Positions 38,948 to 50,053 of a stretch of 64,000 nt of DNA are shown here, one piece after another. The translations under genes were made by a program, and so were the position numbers. The stretch's first letter is position 1. The number at the start of each line of letters is the position of its first letter. The notes under the pieces are model-generated. The model was not told the DNA's origin. It worked only from the letters and a program-made list of their open reading frames with translations, and did not search any database. Where the stretch lies: assembly GCA_964019335.1 (NCBI GenBank), contig OZ025681.1:534079-598078 (forward strand), written 5' to 3'. The DNA is from Diplonema japonicum. Lineage: Eukaryota; Euglenozoa; Diplonemea; Diplonemida; Diplonemidae.

Positions 38948-41900
38948 CTAAATGTTGATGTACTCCCTTTCACCATCGCCTTCAGGGTGGTCGATGACGT
39001 TGACGCCCTGCATCTCTGCCCTCTCGTCTATGTCCTTCAGGAACTCTTTGATGTACACGTCGTTCTTGTTCCTTCGCACAAGGAAGTAGACAAGGCCCGC
39101 TCCGCACACAGCAAGGACCCCGCCCACCACTCCCAGCACCCACCAAGGGAAGGACGAGCTGCTGTCCTCCTCAGGGACAGCCTCCGGGACGAGCCCCCCA
39201 CCGACAACGGGTGCCGACCCATTCCCACCCGTCGTGTCAGGCGCGTCAGTGGCAGGTGCATAGGTCTGCCCGTCAGGCAGAGGTGTCGGTGCAGCGGTGT
39301 CGGGTGCTCCTGTCGCAGGGGCGTCGGTCTTGGGAGGGTAGGTCTGCCCTTCAGGGAGGGGTGTCGGTGCGACGGTTGCAGGGGCACTTGTTGCTGGTGC
39401 CATCGTGTCTGGGGCGGTTGTCGCAGGTGCACCCGTTGCAGGTGCGTCGGTCTTGGGAGGGTAGGTCTGCCCTTCAGGGAGGGGTGTAGGTGCAACAGTT
39501 GCAGGGGCACTTGTCGCTGGTGCCATCGTGTCCGGGGCAGTCGTCATGGGTGCACCCGTTGCAGGTGCGTCGGTCTTGGGAGGGTAGGTCTGCCCGTCGG
39601 GGAGGGGTGTAGGTGCCACCGTGGCGGGTGCCGTGGTATCGGGGGCCCCCGTCTCGGGAGCACCGGTCGCGGGTGCCATTGTCGGTGCTGCCGTGTCAGG
39701 GGCGGGCGTCTCCGGCGGGTAGGTTGCCCCTGCAGGGAGGGCCGTTGGCTCCGCTGTGTCCGGTGCCTGCGTCACTGGTGCCGAGGTCTCGGGGGCCCCT
39801 GTCCTGGGAGCACTGGTCGCGGGTGCCATCGTTGCCGGAGCCGTCGTGTCAGGGGCGGGCGTGCTCGGTGGGTAGGTTGCCCCTGCTGGGAGCGCTGTCG
39901 GGGCGACCGTGTCAGGGGCAGGTGTCGAGGGTGCCATCGTGTCCGGTGCTCCTGTCGCCGGAGCTGTTGTCGAAGGTGCCGATGTCACAGGTGCAGAAGT
40001 GTCGGGCGCTGTCGTGTCAGGGGCGGGGGTGTCAGGTGGGAAGGTCTTCCCTGCGGGGAGCGCCGTCGGGGCGACCGTGTCAGGGGCAGGTGTCAACGGT
40101 GCCGTGGTGTCAGGGGATGTCGTGTCGGGGGCACTTGTCGAAGGTGCCGAAGTGTCAGGAGCACCAGTGGCAGGTGCCATCGTGGCCGGTGAAGTGGTAT
40201 CAGGAGCCGTCGTGTCAGGGGCGGGGGTGTCAGGTGCAAACGTCTTCCCTGCTGGGAGAGGAGTGGGGGCCATCGTGTCAGGGGCAGACGTTGCAGGCGC
40301 CGAGGTGTCAGGGGACGTGGTGTCAGGGGCACCAGTGGCAGGTGCCATCGTGGCCGGTGAAGTGGTATCAGGTGCATTCGTGCTTGGGGCGGAGGTATCA
40401 GGGGCTGTCGTGTCCGGGGCGGGGGTGTCAGGTGGGAAGGTATTCCCTGCTGGGAGAGGAGTGGGGGCGATAGTGTCAGGGGCCGTCGTGTCGGGGGCAG
40501 ATGTCGCAGGCGCCGAGGTGTCTGGTACTGTTGTATCCGGAGCACCAGTGGCAGGTGCCATCGTGGCCGGTGAAGTGGTATCAGGTGCATTCGTGCTCGG
40601 GGCGGAGGTATCAGGAGCCGTCGTGTCAGGGGCGGGGGTGTCAGGTGCAAACGTCTTCCCTGCTGGGAGCGCAGTGGGGGCGATCGTGTCAGGGGCAGAT
40701 GTCGCAGGCGCCGAGGTATCAGGGGACGTGGTGTCAGGGGCACCAGTGGCAGGTGCCATCGTGGCCGGTGAAGTGGTATCAGGTGCATTCGTGCTCGGAG
40801 CAGATGTATCAGGAGCCGTCGTGTCAGGGGCGGGGGTGTCAGGTGCGAACGTCTTCCCTGCAGGTAGCGCAGTGGGTGCGATCGTGTCGGGGGCAGATGT
40901 CACAGGCGCCGAGGTATCAGGGGACGTGGTGTCAGGGGCACCAGTGGCAGGTGCCATCGTGGCCGGTGAAGTGGTATCAGGTGCATTCGTGCTCGGGGCG
41001 GAGGTATCAGGAGCCGTCGTGTCAGGGGCGGGGGTGTCAGGTGCAAAGGTATTCCCTGCTGGGAGAGGAGTGGGGGCGATCGTGTCAGGGGCAGGTGTCG
41101 CTGGTGGCATCGTATCAGGAGACATGGTATCGGGTGCAGTTGTGTCAGGTGCAGAAGTGTCAGGGGACGTTGTGTCAGGAGCCATCGTGTTGGGGGCACT
41201 CGTATCAGGTGCCGAAGTATCCGGGGACGTGGTGCTAGGCGCTGAAGTGTCAGGGGAAGGGGTGTCAGGAGCCATCGTGTCTGGCGCTGATGTGTCTGGT
41301 GCAAATGTCATTCCAACAGGCAGAGGTGTGGGTGCAATCGTGTCAGGGGCAGGTGTCGCAGGGGCCGTTGTGTCCGGTGCCACTGTATCAGGAGAACTCG
41401 TCTCAGGTGCAGACGTGTCGGGGGCGTCCGTATCAGGAGCACTTGTGCCAGGAGCACTTGTGTCTGGTGCCGAAGTGTCGGGAACACTTGTATCAGGTGC
41501 CATCGTGTCAGGAGAAGTCGTGTCTGGAGCACCTGTATCAGGGGCACTTGTGTCAGGTGAACTAGTGTCGGGGGCACTCGTGTCCGGAGCCGTCGTATCA
41601 GGGGCAGGAGTAGCTGGAGCGGGCGTATCGGGTGCGAGAGTTTTCCCGACAGGAAGCGGTGTGGGGGCAATCGTGTCGGGTGCCGGCGTATCAGGAGCCA
41701 TCGTGTCAGGAGCACTTGTGTCGGGTGCAGTTGTATCGGGGGCACTTGTATCAGGGGCAGTTGTATCAGGGGCAGTTGTATCAGGGGCAGTTGTGTCGGG
41801 AGCAGTCGTGTCAGGCGCCATCGTGGCCGGTGAAGTGGTATCAGGTGCATTCGTGCTCGGAGCAGATGTATCAGGAGCCGTCGTGTCGGGAACAATGGTG

Positions 41901-44900
41901 TCGGGAGCAGTTGTGTCAGGGGAACTTGTGTCAGGAGAAGTGGTGTCAGGAGAAGTGGTGTCAGGAGAAGTGGTGTCAGGGGCAGTTGTGTCAGGAGAAG
42001 TGGTGTCGGGCGCAGTTGTGTCTGGAGCAGTGGTGTCAGGGGAACTTGTGTCAGGAGAAGTGGTGTCGGGAGCAGTTGTGTCTGGAGAAGTTGTGTCAGG
42101 GGAACTTGTGTCAGGAGAAGGGGTGTCGGGAGCAGTTGTGTCAGGAGAAGTGGTGTCGGGAGCAGTGGTGACAGGGGCTGTTGTGTCGGGAGCAGTTGTA
42201 TCGGGTGCCGGGGTGTCGGGAGAAGGTGTGGCAGGCGCATCAGTGGTTCCGCTGCTGCATGTAGTGAAGGTGCCAGCAATGAGGATCCACCGGTTCCACG
42301 AGGCAGGGAAGTAACAGATCTTGTACTCAGTGTTGTCCGCCAGGCCCGGGAGGGTTCCTGGACTCCACTCAGTCGCAACCCCTTCGACCTTCACAAGGGA
42401 GCCGACAGAAGCGGAGCAGGCATTCAAAGCCGCACACTGCGTCTCCGCATTGCTGCAGTCGGTAGCTGTGTTCGGGACCACAGCAATCCTGTCAGAAGTC
42501 GCGAGCTCGTCCGTCCCAGGATAGAAGTGGAACACGGGGGCATCCACCCCTGGCTTCGGGCAAGTCGGCTTCGTTGAGAACAGAGGGTCACGGTGATCGC
42601 ACAGCAGGGACAGGGTGTCGATGTAGCAGCCACTCGCACCGCTGTTCACAGCCATCTGGACTTGTGCCACAGCACCAAAGGTGGACGGGATCTTGGGTGC
42701 GATGGTTTGTGCCGCCCCATCCAAGGAGGTCGTGATGGCAAGGTTCTGCCAGTTCAGCCCGAGATCCAGCTTGTACCAGGTGTTCGCTGAGGTCGTCCCA
42801 AAGTACTCGATCGAGTTGGAGTTGATCTTCACACCGAACTGCGAGAACACCCCGATGTACACACGGATGCTGTCACCGCTCGAGGAGGTAAGGGTGACAG
42901 AGAGCTGCGAGGTGGCGCTCGAAACACGTGCCCAGAAGCTCAAGGTGTTGGGCTGGATCCCCCCAGCAGGTTCGCTGTAGAGGTAGCCTGCCTGCTTCAT
43001 GGCGAGGGAGCCCGCCCCCTCCTTCTTCACCGAAGTAGACACACCCGCAACAGAGGAGCTCACAGAGCCTGGGTCGTCGTAAGCACGGTTCACACTGTGG
43101 TGGCACTCTCCGGGAATCTGGAACTCCACGTCCTTCACAGACCAGATGGGGGGCTGCCCGCTCGTGAACATGCTCCCCTTCAGGTAAAGGTCCACAAGCT
43201 CAGTCGCAGCCGTGCGGAAGGTGGAAGCCGCCTTCAAGGGACCAATCGTCACCACCTGACCGTTGATGTTCACAAGGGAGGTGTCGATCATGCTGGAGCG
43301 CAGACCGTTCCACCCCGTGGTGGAAGGGTAGTCCGCAATCATCGCGTCGATGATGGCCTGCTTGTTCGCTGTCGTGTCCACCCAGGAGTCGTAGTCTCCG
43401 ACGAGGGTGAGGGTAATGGAAGTCCCGCCCGCCCTCAGCTGGTCCTGTGTCAGCCCTTCCACCACAGACCCGGTCATCAAGATGTAAGAGGTGCACCACA
43501 AGTGGAACTCATCCATCCAAGCCGGTCCGAACATGATAGCCTTGTTGAAGCCATTGTTGCAGCCGTTCCTGAAGGCCACGCCTGTGACCTCCTGGTGACC
43601 GTCGATGAACAAGTCGGCCGTCTGTGCCCCCCAGTTCACGTGGATGTCGAAGTGGTAGAAGTGCTTTCCCAGTGCCTCAGCCCCTGCCTGCTTGTTGTTC
43701 AACCACCAGCCACCGCTCTGGAACATCACCTGGAAGCAAGAGGTGTCACCGTCACGGAAGTCGAGAGCGGGGGTCTTGGAGTCGTCCGTGAAGCGTGCCA
43801 TGAAGAAGGTGATCCTGCGAGGCTTGCTGTTGGAGAGGAGGGTGAGCTGTCCCTGGGCGGAGGCGCCAGGGTCCGCTTCGTCCCCAACCCTCCACGAGCC
43901 GCCACCCTCCGCGTAGAAGGCCGTGTCCAACTTAACAGTGGTCCCGATCGGGGCCCACGTCCCGATGTCCTCGTCGAAGGCATGCAGGTAGTTCTCAGGA
44001 CAGTTCGAGAAACCCAAGCACTCCAGCCCACCGTAGGCCCCGTTGCAGGTACAGGGAGCGAGGGGGTTGTTCCCACAAGTCCCCCTCCCACCGCACACCT
44101 TCGGGTCGTCAGAGGAAACCCCGAAGCACACCGCATCCGTTGCCGACACCGACACCTCCACAGAGCAGGTCGTCGTCGTCCCGTCGCTCCCGGTGAAGAC
44201 AGCCGCCAAGGTGTAGTCGTTTCCAGCGTGTGCCGCGGTGGGGGTGAATTTTCCAAGAGCGAAGCCGACCCTCCCGATGTTCGACCCGGTGGCGACAGAC
44301 CACGTCAGAGCCGACGAGGGTGCCGTGGTGCCCCCGTAGGCCACAGTCATGGTCTTCCCCGCCGCGAAGAGGGCGTTGAACTCCACACGCCAGAGCTTCG
44401 AGTGCGGGATCACATGCTTCTTCCCGGACTGCTGCGAGGACCTGCAGATCGGGGCCGCGAAGGTGTCCGAGCAGCCGTTGTACATGAAGTTCACGGTGTC
44501 GACGTCCCCGTCGCTCAGCCCGAGACGCTGCCCGATGGGGAGCGGCGACACGATCGTCGGTTGGTTCCCGATGGCGAACCCGTTCGCCCCGTAGTGCATG
44601 ATGCTCCCGTAGTCGTAGCTCCCGATGTCCCTCCCGTTCGCCCCCGTCTTCTCAAAGTTGTTCTCCATACCCGCCTTCACCTGGCTCATGTCCACATACA
44701 CGAACTCGTCACGGTCGTTCCTCGCCTGCTCGTGCGACAGCCCGATGCTGTGCCCGATCTCGTGGATCGTCGCCCCTGTCCCGCAGTTCTCCGCCAGGTT
44801 GATCTGGTTCACGTCCCCGTAGGTCCCCACGGGGGAGTTGCACGCCGATGCATCGGAGATGAAGTACAGGTAGGGCTTCCCACAGCCGTTCTTCGTCGCA

Positions 44901-45214
44901 CACTTCGTGAAGCGCAGGCACGTCTTCGTCTCCCAGTGTGCCAGGGATGCCAGGATCCGAGGGTCCGTCTCCGTCAAGAGGTACGAAGCGGGCCTGGCAC
45001 TGTTCGTGTACTGGGTCTCGATGAAGTAGTTCAGGCGGCCCCCTGCCCACAGCTGGTTCGTCGTTGTGAACCCCGATGACCCGAGGGTCTCCCCGCCACG
45101 TGTCTCGCGCACCTGGATGTCCGACTGTGTAATCCTGTACTTGTACTCCTGTGTCGTGGGCAGCTCCGCCACAGCAGCCGCCGCGAAGAGAACCGTGACC
45201 AGTCCTCTTATCAT
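38948..45214 (-). CDS. Astacin-type metalloprotease with extra-long PDTPA stalk and TM anchor (astacin B)
   Basis: 2088 residues from the ATG at 45214. The N-terminal ~1000 residues (signal peptide, HEIGHSIGLSHE zinc site at 151-162, SIMHY Met-turn, EGF-like and LamG-like modules, YKICYFPASW module) are essentially those of astacin A. The stalk is about 1000 residues of PDTTAPDT/PDTSSPDT repeats punctuated by APTPLPAGNTFAPDT-type blocks, twice the length of A's. Its last ~370 residues and the first half of the TM helix are identical to A (about 39099-40230 against 29467-30600). The sequence then changes abruptly to a different TM end (CGAGLVYFLV) and a ~40-residue tail ending EYINI. Codon bias creates a long empty frame on the opposite strand that is not a gene. 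Confidence 0.92.
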   Translation of the reverse strand: MIRGLVTVLFAAAAVAELPTTQEYKYRITQSDIQVRETRGGETLGSSGFTTTNQLWAGGRLNYFIETQYTNSARPASYLLTETDPRILASLAHWETKTCLRFTKCATKNGCGKPYLYFISDASACNSPVGTYGDVNQINLAENCGTGATIHEIGHSIGLSHEQARNDRDEFVYVDMSQVKAGMENNFEKTGANGRDIGSYDYGSIMHYGANGFAIGNQPTIVSPLPIGQRLGLSDGDVDTVNFMYNGCSDTFAAPICRSSQQSGKKHVIPHSKLWRVEFNALFAAGKTMTVAYGGTTAPSSALTWSVATGSNIGRVGFALGKFTPTAAHAGNDYTLAAVFTGSDGTTTTCSVEVSVSATDAVCFGVSSDDPKVCGGRGTCGNNPLAPCTCNGAYGGLECLGFSNCPENYLHAFDEDIGTWAPIGTTVKLDTAFYAEGGGSWRVGDEADPGASAQGQLTLLSNSKPRRITFFMARFTDDSKTPALDFRDGDTSCFQVMFQSGGWWLNNKQAGAEALGKHFYHFDIHVNWGAQTADLFIDGHQEVTGVAFRNGCNNGFNKAIMFGPAWMDEFHLWCTSYILMTGSVVEGLTQDQLRAGGTSITLTLVGDYDSWVDTTANKQAIIDAMIADYPSTTGWNGLRSSMIDTSLVNINGQVVTIGPLKAASTFRTAATELVDLYLKGSMFTSGQPPIWSVKDVEFQIPGECHHSVNRAYDDPGSVSSSVAGVSTSVKKEGAGSLAMKQAGYLYSEPAGGIQPNTLSFWARVSSATSQLSVTLTSSSGDSIRVYIGVFSQFGVKINSNSIEYFGTTSANTWYKLDLGLNWQNLAITTSLDGAAQTIAPKIPSTFGAVAQVQMAVNSGASGCYIDTLSLLCDHRDPLFSTKPTCPKPGVDAPVFHFYPGTDELATSDRIAVVPNTATDCSNAETQCAALNACSASVGSLVKVEGVATEWSPGTLPGLADNTEYKICYFPASWNRWILIAGTFTTCSSGTTDAPATPSPDTPAPDTTAPDTTAPVTTAPDTTSPDTTAPDTPSPDTSSPDTTSPDTTAPDTTSPDTSSPDTTAPDTTAPDTTSPDTTAPDTTSPDTTSPDTTSPDTSSPDTTAPDTIVPDTTAPDTSAPSTNAPDTTSPATMAPDTTAPDTTAPDTTAPDTTAPDTSAPDTTAPDTSAPDTMAPDTPAPDTIAPTPLPVGKTLAPDTPAPATPAPDTTAPDTSAPDTSSPDTSAPDTGAPDTTSPDTMAPDTSVPDTSAPDTSAPGTSAPDTDAPDTSAPETSSPDTVAPDTTAPATPAPDTIAPTPLPVGMTFAPDTSAPDTMAPDTPSPDTSAPSTTSPDTSAPDTSAPNTMAPDTTSPDTSAPDTTAPDTMSPDTMPPATPAPDTIAPTPLPAGNTFAPDTPAPDTTAPDTSAPSTNAPDTTSPATMAPATGAPDTTSPDTSAPVTSAPDTIAPTALPAGKTFAPDTPAPDTTAPDTSAPSTNAPDTTSPATMAPATGAPDTTSPDTSAPATSAPDTIAPTALPAGKTFAPDTPAPDTTAPDTSAPSTNAPDTTSPATMAPATGAPDTTVPDTSAPATSAPDTTAPDTIAPTPLPAGNTFPPDTPAPDTTAPDTSAPSTNAPDTTSPATMAPATGAPDTTSPDTSAPATSAPDTMAPTPLPAGKTFAPDTPAPDTTAPDTTSPATMAPATGAPDTSAPSTSAPDTTSPDTTAPLTPAPDTVAPTALPAGKTFPPDTPAPDTTAPDTSAPVTSAPSTTAPATGAPDTMAPSTPAPDTVAPTALPAGATYPPSTPAPDTTAPATMAPATSAPRTGAPETSAPVTQAPDTAEPTALPAGATYPPETPAPDTAAPTMAPATGAPETGAPDTTAPATVAPTPLPDGQTYPPKTDAPATGAPMTTAPDTMAPATSAPATVAPTPLPEGQTYPPKTDAPATGAPATTAPDTMAPATSAPATVAPTPLPEGQTYPPKTDAPATGAPDTAAPTPLPDGQTYAPATDAPDTTGGNGSAPVVGGGLVPEAVPEEDSSSSFPWWVLGVVGGVLAVCGAGLVYFLVRRNKNDVYIKEFLKDIDERAEMQGVNVIDHPEGDGEREYINI

Positions 45215-45933
45215 TTTACTATGACTTAAATGTGCTTCTCAGCTGTGTGGTTAGTCGTCAGCAAGAACAAAATAGGAGAGCATTAAAAAAAATAAAAATA
45301 AAAATAAAAATAAAAATAAAAATAAAAAAAGAATCACCTCATTTTTCTAGCATAACTTACGGACAAGTATTTATGAAAGGTAGCAAGGCAAGTGATCTCC
45401 GCAAACTTAAAAGCGGCGTTGTCAGGAGTGGGCACCCCTTGGGAGGAAGGGAAAAAAAAAAAGAAGAAGAAAAAAGACACAGGGAGGAAACACAGGAGGG
45501 AGGATGGAGGTTCAAAACACGCATGCGTGGCCTAGCCAGTTTCGAAACTAGGGAAAGTGCTACGCCACTAACTTTCTGCATTAGTTTCCGCAGTTTGACG
45601 CAGTGCTAGCTCTGTAGGCGGGTATTGCAATCAAAGCAGAAGGGAACGGTAGCAGATGTACTACAGAAAGAGTCGGTGCTGGCGTTGGAGAAACAGAAGG
45701 GGGGAAAAAAGTGCATGCATATGGTTCACAGTTTCTTGTTTAGTAACACTTCATATCGGGGATATGCTCAAAGGGTGACCTTTAAAAACATGCTTGTACA
45801 CAACCGGGATATTGTAAGAGTTACTTATTTGTATTCTTTCTTTTTCCCTAAACAGGAAGGGGGGGTGGGGGGGGGAGGGGAGACCGTCATATCTAAGAGT
45901 CAAAACCAGAGTGCAAAGTTGAACCAAATAAAA
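45215..45933. other. Intergenic, upstream of astacin B
   Basis: No gene was found. It includes an (AAAAAT)n microsatellite at ~45285-45329. It should hold the trans-splice acceptor and 5' UTR of astacin B; several AG dinucleotides lie within 30 bases of the ATG. Confidence 0.5.
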
Positions 45934-45937
45934 TTAA

Positions 45938-47703
45938 CCCATAACACTCCGGGGCCTATCTACATAGGGGTCCCTTTTTTGCTCCTTTTCATAATTTGAG
46001 GGGGAAAATGGCAGCATTTAACCCCCGTTTGCAGGTAAAACGGGTTTTTTGGATCAGGAAAATTAAAAAAAAAGTTCAAAAATTAATAAAAATACAAAGG
46101 GGATGAAGAGTTGGCCGTAGGGTGCTCAAAAACGACCATGTCAAAATGGGTTGTGCACGGGGGGGTGTAAATTGAGCATCTTGGGACAAAAAAGGCAGCA
46201 TCAGGACCCCTCAGATGTCTCAGACCGAGAGAAGTGCCTTTTTGCGGGTGGAATATCGGCCTCGAAATCGTCAAGAGGCCTTTTTGGGGTGACGGAAGAG
46301 TGGTACGAAAAAAGCACTTATTTGGACAGAGGTGTTGGTTTCAGGTGTAGCATTCGTAGATTGTGCGTTTTGTGCATCCTTTCAACCTGCAGACCCTAGA
46401 GGTGCTCCCTTTGAGTGGCTAGCGGTCACGTTTGGTGTAATCTGGGGTATCGGGGGTGTGTGCTCCACTAGTTGGGTGCCGGGAGTGATGTTTTTGCAAC
46501 GCTGGACCCATCAATCAGGCTCTCTCGAAAGCGCTCTTTAAAAGCAGCCAGGGTTGTGTATCTCTTTGGCATCCCTGAACCATATTTTATTTGAAGTGCA
46601 TGGCAGTTAACTATTGTCACTTCTAGGGCCCACCAGAAGAGTCCGCACGAAATGCAAGCCCCTCACAGTTTTTTCACAGGGCTTCGGCCAGACCCACAGT
46701 CGAAAAGTAGCTATCGCAAACTACCGTGTTGTCATTTCCCCGGAAAGGCTCCGTTAGCCCCAGCACCGCCTTTTCCACAACACTGAAATTTTCAAGTGCG
46801 TGCCCCTCGATTTTGGTGGCGTGAAAACGCAAAAGATAACCCGTGCTCGTGCAGTTTAGGCAGTAGATTTTTATGCCATATCTTTTACGCTTGAGAGGAC
46901 AGTAGACCCGCAGCCCCCCAATTGCCCCGTGAAGGTACGTGTCTCGTCAATGCTTAAATATTTTCCTGGCACTGCTGCTTTTGCCCACTTGTCACCAATT
47001 CTGCCCAGAAACCCTCGTATCTTCACAACACGTCACCGTTTGACCCTCCTGTGTGAGTGAAGTGGAGGCTACTTTTGATTTCCTGGTAGCGTCTCCTGGG
47101 CTTCGTGTTACTGAAAAGGGGGATTTTCATGGTCCTGTGGACCAATACGACTGCTGATTCTGGGCACGCCGTAAACCCATCGCAATGCTCAATCCGAGTA
47201 AGCGGTGGAGTCTTGGGTCGAAATTTTATCAATCTCAGCGTCCTTTTGCTTGTTTGTCTCTTCTTGGATGACGTCTGTGAGCTTCCTATAAAAAAACCGA
47301 AGGAATAACCATTTTGCGTCGTCAGGTTTCTGCGTACCACGGGACAGCTTTTTTTCTCCCCACTGGCCTATTTTATGGTCTCTATGGGTACCAACTCCCT
47401 TACCCATGAAGGTTGGACCTCGTCCGTAGCTGTTTTGGCTTTACCTTTGCGTTTTTTGGAAACAATTTGGACACAGTATGCACACCCGTTATTTTGCGTT
47501 TTTAGCCTATCTACTCGGATTTGGGACCCACTTGGTGGGTGGATAACAAGGTTAAGTGACGCAGCGCAGCATGAAATGCAGTTGAAAATAACTCCTCATT
47601 ATAGTCGTTCTTGGAGATCCAGGGGTCGAGTGGCCGAAAAAGTACTTAGAGAAAAAAACGATTTTTCAAAACGACAAATATTTGCGCCTTGGAGTGTTAT
47701 GGG
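45938..47703 (-). mobile_element. piggyBac-like DNA transposon with TIRs and TTAA target duplication
   Basis: The ends are exact inverted repeats: CCCATAACACTCC at 45938-45950 and GGAGTGTTATGGG at 47691-47703, each flanked by TTAA (45934-45937 and 47704-47707). TTAA duplication with CCC..GGG termini is the hallmark of the piggyBac superfamily. The interior carries a decayed transposase on the minus strand. Total length is 1766 bp. Confidence 0.92.
46380..47420 (-). pseudogene. piggyBac-like (DDE) transposase relic
   Basis: Frames broken by several indels read, in order: RTMKIPLFSNTKPRRRYQEI then SSLHFTHTGG; IRGFLGRIGDKWAKAAVPGK; YLSIDETRTFTG (first catalytic Asp); YCPLKRKRYGIKIYCLNCTS then TGYLLRFHATKI; LTEPFRGNDNTVVCDSYFST (second Asp) then VGLAEAL; and VNCHALQIKYGSGMPKRYTT then LAAFKERF near the end. 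These match the piggyBac core (LHF, SIDE..KGR, K..GIK..GY, DNYF/DSYF). The expected ~80 residues with the third Asp, between SYF and the VNCHA block, are missing. The gene is dead. Confidence 0.85.
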
Positions 47704-47727
47704 TTAAAAAGAAAAAAGAAGGGGGGG

Positions 47728-47891
47728 AAAGGAGGTCAGCCAGTGTTGGTGGCGCCCTGCCTCAAGCACGGTCTAATAGGCACAGCGAGAGCTGTTGGTT
47801 CCTTGCATTCCGGAGTCCGTCATTTGGCTCTCGCCCCCCCCCCCCCCCCCCCCCCCGAGGGGCCCAAGATTCTGTATTTGTGCAGTTTGCT
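47728..47891. repeat. Conserved-end repeat, copy 1 (partner 61386-61567)
   Basis: It starts AAAGGAGG.C..GTGTTGGTGGCGCCCTGC and ends AAGATTCTG..GTGCAGTTTGCT, as in the partner; the middle differs and here contains a C-run (47826-47857). Nature unknown: possibly a small RNA gene or short retroposon. Confidence 0.5.
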
Positions 47892-48786
47892 AGGGGATAA
47901 GAAAAAAAGAGAGAAAAAAAAAAAAAAAAGACTCTTTGGCAGTAGATATGAACAAAAGAAGAATGGAAGAAAAAGAACAACGAAACAACAACGGTTGGTT
48001 CCTTAAGGGGAAACAAAGCAAGGTTTATTTTAAAAAAAAATGTTCCTGTAACAAATTGGGGGGGGGGGGGGGGGGGGGGAGGTCCCGAGGGACTGATAAC
48101 GAGGAACTTGAAGAAGAAAAAAACCGACTTTATCCCCAGGAATAACTGTTGTTTATTTCCACAAGTTTTTTTTTTCCCCCCAGCAAACAAGAAAAAACAA
48201 ACAAAAAAAAAAAGCCGTAATTCTCAAAAGAAACAGAAACAAAAACAGGTCACAATTGGGCAATTCGAGAAACTTAGCGGTGGGGAGAAAAATTAAACTG
48301 CAAGGGAGAAATATTTAAAAAAAGAAAAGAAAAAAAAAAAGAAAAAAAGAATAAGAAAACGAGGGTTTTTGCGTTCGCGCACGAGCGATTATGTGTTTTT
48401 TTTCTTCTTTTTTTTTCTTTTTCCCGAAATATTTCGCAAAAAGTTTCTTTCATAACTCAAAAGAAATAAAAAAATGATATTCCAATGAGGTTTGTTCTGA
48501 AACATAAAAAGAAAAAAAAAGAAAGGGGGGGAAATAAATGTCATTTCGTTCTTGTTCTTTTTTTTATTTTATTTTATTTTATTTTATTTCCTTTCTTTTT
48601 TGGCTGCTGGGGGGGGGGGGGGGGGGGGCGCACCCTAATATCATTTTTGAAGGTTTTAATCCGTGGAACCGCCAGCAGGCAATAAAAAAAAGAAAAAAAC
48701 GTTTCCTTTTTTTTTTTTCTTTTTTTTTTCCCCCCCTCTTTCTTGTTTTCTTATTCTTCCTTCTTCCGAGTATGTAGTTTTCATTC

Positions 48787-48820
<34 letters not shown>

Positions 48821-49359
48821 CGTTTCTCGTTCTTGGAGATTCTTGTAACTTCATTGTTTTCACATTCTTAATTTCGCTTCATATTAACTAAAAAACTGTC
48901 AAACCAAAGATTACACAGGAGCTTCGAAAACACCCCTGGTACGGAAAACGGGTGCTTGCCGGCTTTTAGAAATACTAGGCATATTTTTTGTTTTGTTTTG
49001 TTTTTTTTTTCTTCTGGCGCTTCAGCTTCAGGTCTGATTCTAATACGCGCACTTCATTGATTTAGCAGAGAAAGGGAAAAAAAAAAAAAAATAAGAGGGG
49101 AAAAAGTCCTGAAAATTGCAACTTTTCAAAGAGGAGAGCGTAAAATCACAGAATAAGTAACCCATTGGGGGGGTGCCTATTAAATTTTAAAAAAAAATAA
49201 AAACAAGACCATCCCCGAGAACATGAATCTCAGGATTTTTTCTATCTGGCATTTTGCTACTCCTTTGAAGAAGGGAGGGAAATAAGAGGGGGGGTGGGAC
49301 TGCAAAGTGCAAGAAGTTGGCTTTTTTTTCCCCCTCCTTATTTTAATTATTATTCCTTC

Positions 49360-49394
<35 letters not shown>

Positions 49395-49507
49395 CCCCTG
49401 TCCCCTAATATGTTCTTAATACTGGGTGGTGGGTGGGAACGGCGGGGATTCGTGTTTCCTTTCACAAAAGGTTATTTTGAAAGAATAATACCTTTAATTA
49501 AAAAGGT

Positions 49508-49538
<31 letters not shown>

Positions 49539-50053
49539 ATATTCTTTATTCTTTTTTTTTTTCCTGGGGCTGGTCTGTTCCTCCCATCCCCATTCTTTCT
49601 TGATTTCTTCTTTTTTTTTGCCGTAAAATAAAATTTGGGCTAATTTCTAAATAGGAGGGTCAATATTGAAATATTCCGGGATTTTGACTGTTTTATCCTG
49701 TTTTTAAAACCATTTTTTTTTTTTTTTTTTTTTTTTTAAAGGAACATCTAACCTCTAGCTGCACAAAGCTGCTTCCCCCAGACAGCAGCAGCTTGTCCTC
49801 GTTATCAGAGGGGAGGTCCCTCTGAAAAGTCGTTCTCAACAATAGAAGGACAGAAAAGTTAAAATGGGAAAAAAAAAAAAAAAATGCACCACGCACTCCC
49901 TATTACCCGGTGACAGAGCACAAATTTGACCCCCTATTTAGAAATTCCCCAAATAAAAAAAAAAAGAGGGGAGGGAGGGGATATAAGGGGGGAGAAATGT
50001 ATGACGGTTCACACCCCTATAGGAAAAAAAATAATAAAATTAAAAAAGGTTTT
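47892..50053. other. Intergenic, very homopolymer-rich
   Basis: No gene was found. G-runs (48058-48079, 48610-48628), T-runs (48789-48820, 49366-49394, 49711-49737) and an ATTTT microsatellite (48563-48590) dominate. The right end should contain the 3' UTR of astacin C. Confidence 0.5.
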
